Shown: one piece after another, positions 62,279 to 64,000 of the stretch
Position numbering within the stretch: the first letter of the stretch is position 1
How the letters are laid out: every line of letters begins with the position of its first letter
Assembly (NCBI GenBank): GCA_021783215.1
Contig: JAJXUB010000002.1
Location: 1-64,000, forward strand
Length of the DNA: 64,000 nucleotides
From: Actinomycetes bacterium
Lineage (GTDB): Bacteria > Actinomycetota > Actinomycetes > Actinomycetales > Dermatophilaceae
Direction of reading: 5' to 3'
Translations under genes and position numbers: made by a program
The notes under the pieces: generated by a model
The model's database searches: none
Seen by the model: only the letters and a program-made list of their open reading frames with translations
What the model was told of the DNA's origin: nothing

Positions 62279-62352
62279 ACCGCAGGGTAACCGCCCGCTG
62301 CCCACGCAGCCAGGTACGTCCCGACCGTGACGGGGCGGTCGCCGCGGGCGGC

Positions 62353-63474
62353 TCAGCTGCGCTGGTACGGCGCGACGACGACCTCGACGCGCTGGAACTC
62401 CTTGGGATCGCTGTACCCCGTCGTCGCCATGGCGTGCCGGAGGGCGCCGACGAGGTTCGTCGTCCCGTCCGCCGACCGGGACGGCCCGAAGAGGATCTCC
62501 TCCAGGGGCGCCGTGCCACCGACCTTGACCCGCTCCCCTCGCGGCAGGCGCGGGTGGTGGGCCTCCTGGCCCCAGTGGGTGCCCCTGCCCGGGGCGTCCG
62601 TCGCCCGGGCGAGGGCGGCGCCGAGCATGACGGCGTCGGCTCCGCAGGCGATCGCCTTGACGATGTCACCCGAGGTGCCGACCCCGCCGTCGGCGATGAC
62701 GTGGACGTAGCGGCCCCCGGACTCGTCGAGGTAGTCCCTGCGTGCCGCGGCGACGTCGGCGATGGCCGACGCCATGGGGACGTGTATGCCCAGAGCGCGC
62801 CGGGTCGTATGCGCCGCCCCCCCGCCGAAGCCGACGAGGACACCGGCGGCGCCGGTCCGCATGAGGTGCAGTGCGGCGGAGTACCCCGCGGCACCGCCGA
62901 CGATGACGGGCACGTCGAGCTCGTAGATGAACCGCTTGAGGTTGAGCGGCTCGGCGCGCGAGGAGACATGCTCGGCCGAGACGGTCGCGCCCCGGATGAC
63001 GAAGAGGTCGACCCCGGCGTCGACGACGGTCTTCCAGAACTGCTGTGTCCGCTGCGGCGACAGCGCGCCGGCGACGGTCACCCCGGCCTCGCGGATCTGC
63101 CGGACCCGCTCGGTGACCAGGTCGGGCCGGATGTCGGCGCTGTAGATCTCCTGCATCCGCGTCGTCGTGCGAACCGGGTCGAGGGTGGCGATCTCGGCGA
63201 GCAGCGGTTCGGGGTCCTCGTACCGGGTCCACAGGCCCTCGAGGTCGAGGACGGGCAGGCCACCGAGCCGGCCGAAGGCGATGGCGGACGCCGGCGACAT
63301 GACCGAGTCCATCGGCGCCGCGATGAGGGGGATGTCGAAGTGGTACGCGTCGATCTGCCAGGCGACGGAGACCTCCTCGGGGTCCCGCGTCCGACGGGAC
63401 GGGACGACGGCGATGTCGTCGAGGGAGTAGGTCCGGCGGCCGCGTTTGCCGCGGCCGATCTCGATCTCGGTCAC
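62353..63474 (-). CDS. guaB3: GuaB3 family IMP dehydrogenase-related protein
   Basis: A 373-residue TIM-barrel protein of the actinobacterial GuaB3 family. It lacks the CBS domains of GuaB. The barrel has IAAPMDSVMSP, the phosphate-loop region VGFGGGAAHTTRRALGI, and VIADGGVGTSGDIVKA. The loop that carries the catalytic Cys in true IMP dehydrogenases has His (GAAHTTR), so ordinary IMP dehydrogenation is doubtful. A GMP reductase-like activity has been reported for cyanobacterial GuaB3, a possible guide. The GTG at 63474 follows TAAGGT by six bases. Confidence 0.92.
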   Translation of the reverse strand: MTEIEIGRGKRGRRTYSLDDIAVVPSRRTRDPEEVSVAWQIDAYHFDIPLIAAPMDSVMSPASAIAFGRLGGLPVLDLEGLWTRYEDPEPLLAEIATLDPVRTTTRMQEIYSADIRPDLVTERVRQIREAGVTVAGALSPQRTQQFWKTVVDAGVDLFVIRGATVSAEHVSSRAEPLNLKRFIYELDVPVIVGGAAGYSAALHLMRTGAAGVLVGFGGGAAHTTRRALGIHVPMASAIADVAAARRDYLDESGGRYVHVIADGGVGTSGDIVKAIACGADAVMLGAALARATDAPGRGTHWGQEAHHPRLPRGERVKVGGTAPLEEILFGPSRSADGTTNLVGALRHAMATTGYSDPKEFQRVEVVVAPYQRS

Positions 63475-63480
63475 CGACCC

Positions 63481-63486
63481 ACCTTA
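63481..63486 (-). promoter_or_regulatory. -10 box, leaderless guaB3
   Basis: TAAGGT on the minus strand ends six bases before the GTG at 63474. Confidence 0.6.
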
Positions 63487-63505
63487 CAGAGGGACCGGGG
63501 CGACA

Positions 63506-64000
63506 ATGAGCCGCATGCAGCGTCCTCACGACGACCTCACCGACGTGGCCGGCATCCGGGTCGGTCACGCGACCCGGAACGAGCCGGGCTGGGCGACCGG
63601 ATGCACCGTCGTCGTCCCCGACCCGTCGTGCATATGCGGTGTCGACGTCCGCGGGGGGGCGCCGGGCACCCGCGAGACGGACCTGCTCGACCCGCGCAAC
63701 CTCGTCGACCGGGTCGACGCCGTCGTCCTCGCGGGCGGGAGCGCCTTCGGGCTGCGGACCGCCGACGGGGTCATGGACGCGTTGGCCGCCCGCGGCCGGG
63801 GCTGGCCGGTCGGCGACAGCGTCGTCCCCATCGTCCCGGCGGCGGTCCTCTTCGACCTCGGCCGCGGCGGGGACCCGGCGAACCACCCGAGCACGGAGGA
63901 CGGGCGGACGGCCTACGAGCAGGCGATGAGCGAGGCGGGAGCCGGCCCCGTGCCGCTCGGTCGGGTCGGCGCGGGCACGGGCGCCCGCGTCGACCGGGCG
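63506..64000 (+). CDS. P1 family peptidase (DmpA-like), 5' part
   Basis: The first 165 residues of a P1-family (N-terminal nucleophile) aminopeptidase or amide hydrolase, open to the window edge. Family features: DLTDVAGIRVGHATR at the N-terminus, GCTVVVPDP, RGGAPGTRETDLLDP, and VVLAGGSAFGLRTADGVM. The self-processing Ser lies beyond the window. The ATG at 63506 is preceded by GAGGGA; alternatively, a GACAAT box overlapping it would favour the ATG at 63515, seven bases further on. It is divergent from guaB3. Confidence 0.85.
   Translation, partial: MSRMQRPHDDLTDVAGIRVGHATRNEPGWATGCTVVVPDPSCICGVDVRGGAPGTRETDLLDPRNLVDRVDAVVLAGGSAFGLRTADGVMDALAARGRGWPVGDSVVPIVPAAVLFDLGRGGDPANHPSTEDGRTAYEQAMSEAGAGPVPLGRVGAGTGARVDRA

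Noticed and set aside
62353-63474. Damaged IMP dehydrogenase because the catalytic Cys is His
   Set aside because: Absence of CBS domains and the overall sequence mark it as GuaB3, a distinct actinobacterial family, not a broken GuaB.

Overview
The window is very GC-rich (well above 70 percent by eye) and gene-dense. Genes lie on both strands, many start with GTG, and many overlap by 1 or 4 bases. The gene set points to a high-GC Actinomycetota, probably a Micrococcales member. This rests on a monomeric NADP isocitrate dehydrogenase, GuaB3, the MurT/GatD pair, DUF3017, DUF6350 and DUF3817 membrane proteins, PspC sensor kinases and PIG-L deacetylases. The placement is inference from gene content only. 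I saw no tRNA or rRNA gene, CRISPR array, insertion sequence or prophage. No stretch longer than 300 bases lacks a gene.

Layout. 1-2 kb: divergent SpoIIM-like and RDD membrane proteins. 2-7.5 kb (minus): an amidohydrolase followed by nucleoside salvage (cdd, deoA, a small cupin protein, add) with a secreted SGNH hydrolase inserted. 7.5-10.2 kb: an AbiEi/DUF559-type protein bracketed by two related hairpin repeats, then the large subunit of a B12-dependent acyl-CoA mutase. 10.3-14.4 kb: D-Ala-D-Ala carboxypeptidase, galactokinase, a 2H phosphoesterase and trpS. 14.5-18.2 kb: a secreted Asp-box protein, a polyprenyl glycosylphosphotransferase and a glycosyltransferase. 18.3-22.3 kb: icd, a Cys-rich Tat-secreted protein isolated between two terminators, and mdh. 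22.3-28.2 kb: NUDIX, DUF3017 and folD; a carboxyltransferase coupled to carbamate kinase; an acyl-CoA ligase. 28.4-35 kb (minus): B12-binding mutase subunit, sucC, sucD, DUF6350, purN, and purH behind a ZTP-type riboswitch. 35-41 kb: M23 peptidase, PcrA helicase, PPK2, a stand-alone LigD-type polymerase and ArfB. 41-50 kb: family 5 uracil-DNA glycosylase, two PIG-L deacetylases, a quinone reductase, a PspC kinase/LuxR regulator pair with a PspC-domain protein, NUDIX and a glycosyltransferase. 50-55 kb: GatD/MurT, guaA, DUF3817 and SURF1. 55-59 kb: a heterodimeric ABC exporter with one wholly degenerate ATP site. 59-64 kb: GMC oxidoreductase, succinate-semialdehyde dehydrogenase, GuaB3, and the start of a P1-family peptidase cut by the window edge.

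How the genes work together. Two halves of one B12 mutase lie 25 kb apart, and its likely product would enter the TCA enzymes encoded here (SucCD, Mdh, Icd). Purine synthesis (purN, purH, folD, guaA, guaB3) and nucleoside salvage (add, cdd, deoA) are both well represented. MurT/GatD and the carboxypeptidase act on peptidoglycan.

Three kinds of non-coding structure stand out. (1) GTATGC/GCATAC occurs about 75 times, several-fold more than composition predicts, and forces rare codons. (2) A perfect 50-bp palindrome occurs twice, identically, each time just downstream of a stop codon. (3) At least a dozen genes have a TAnnnT box exactly 6-7 bases before the start codon, indicating leaderless transcription.
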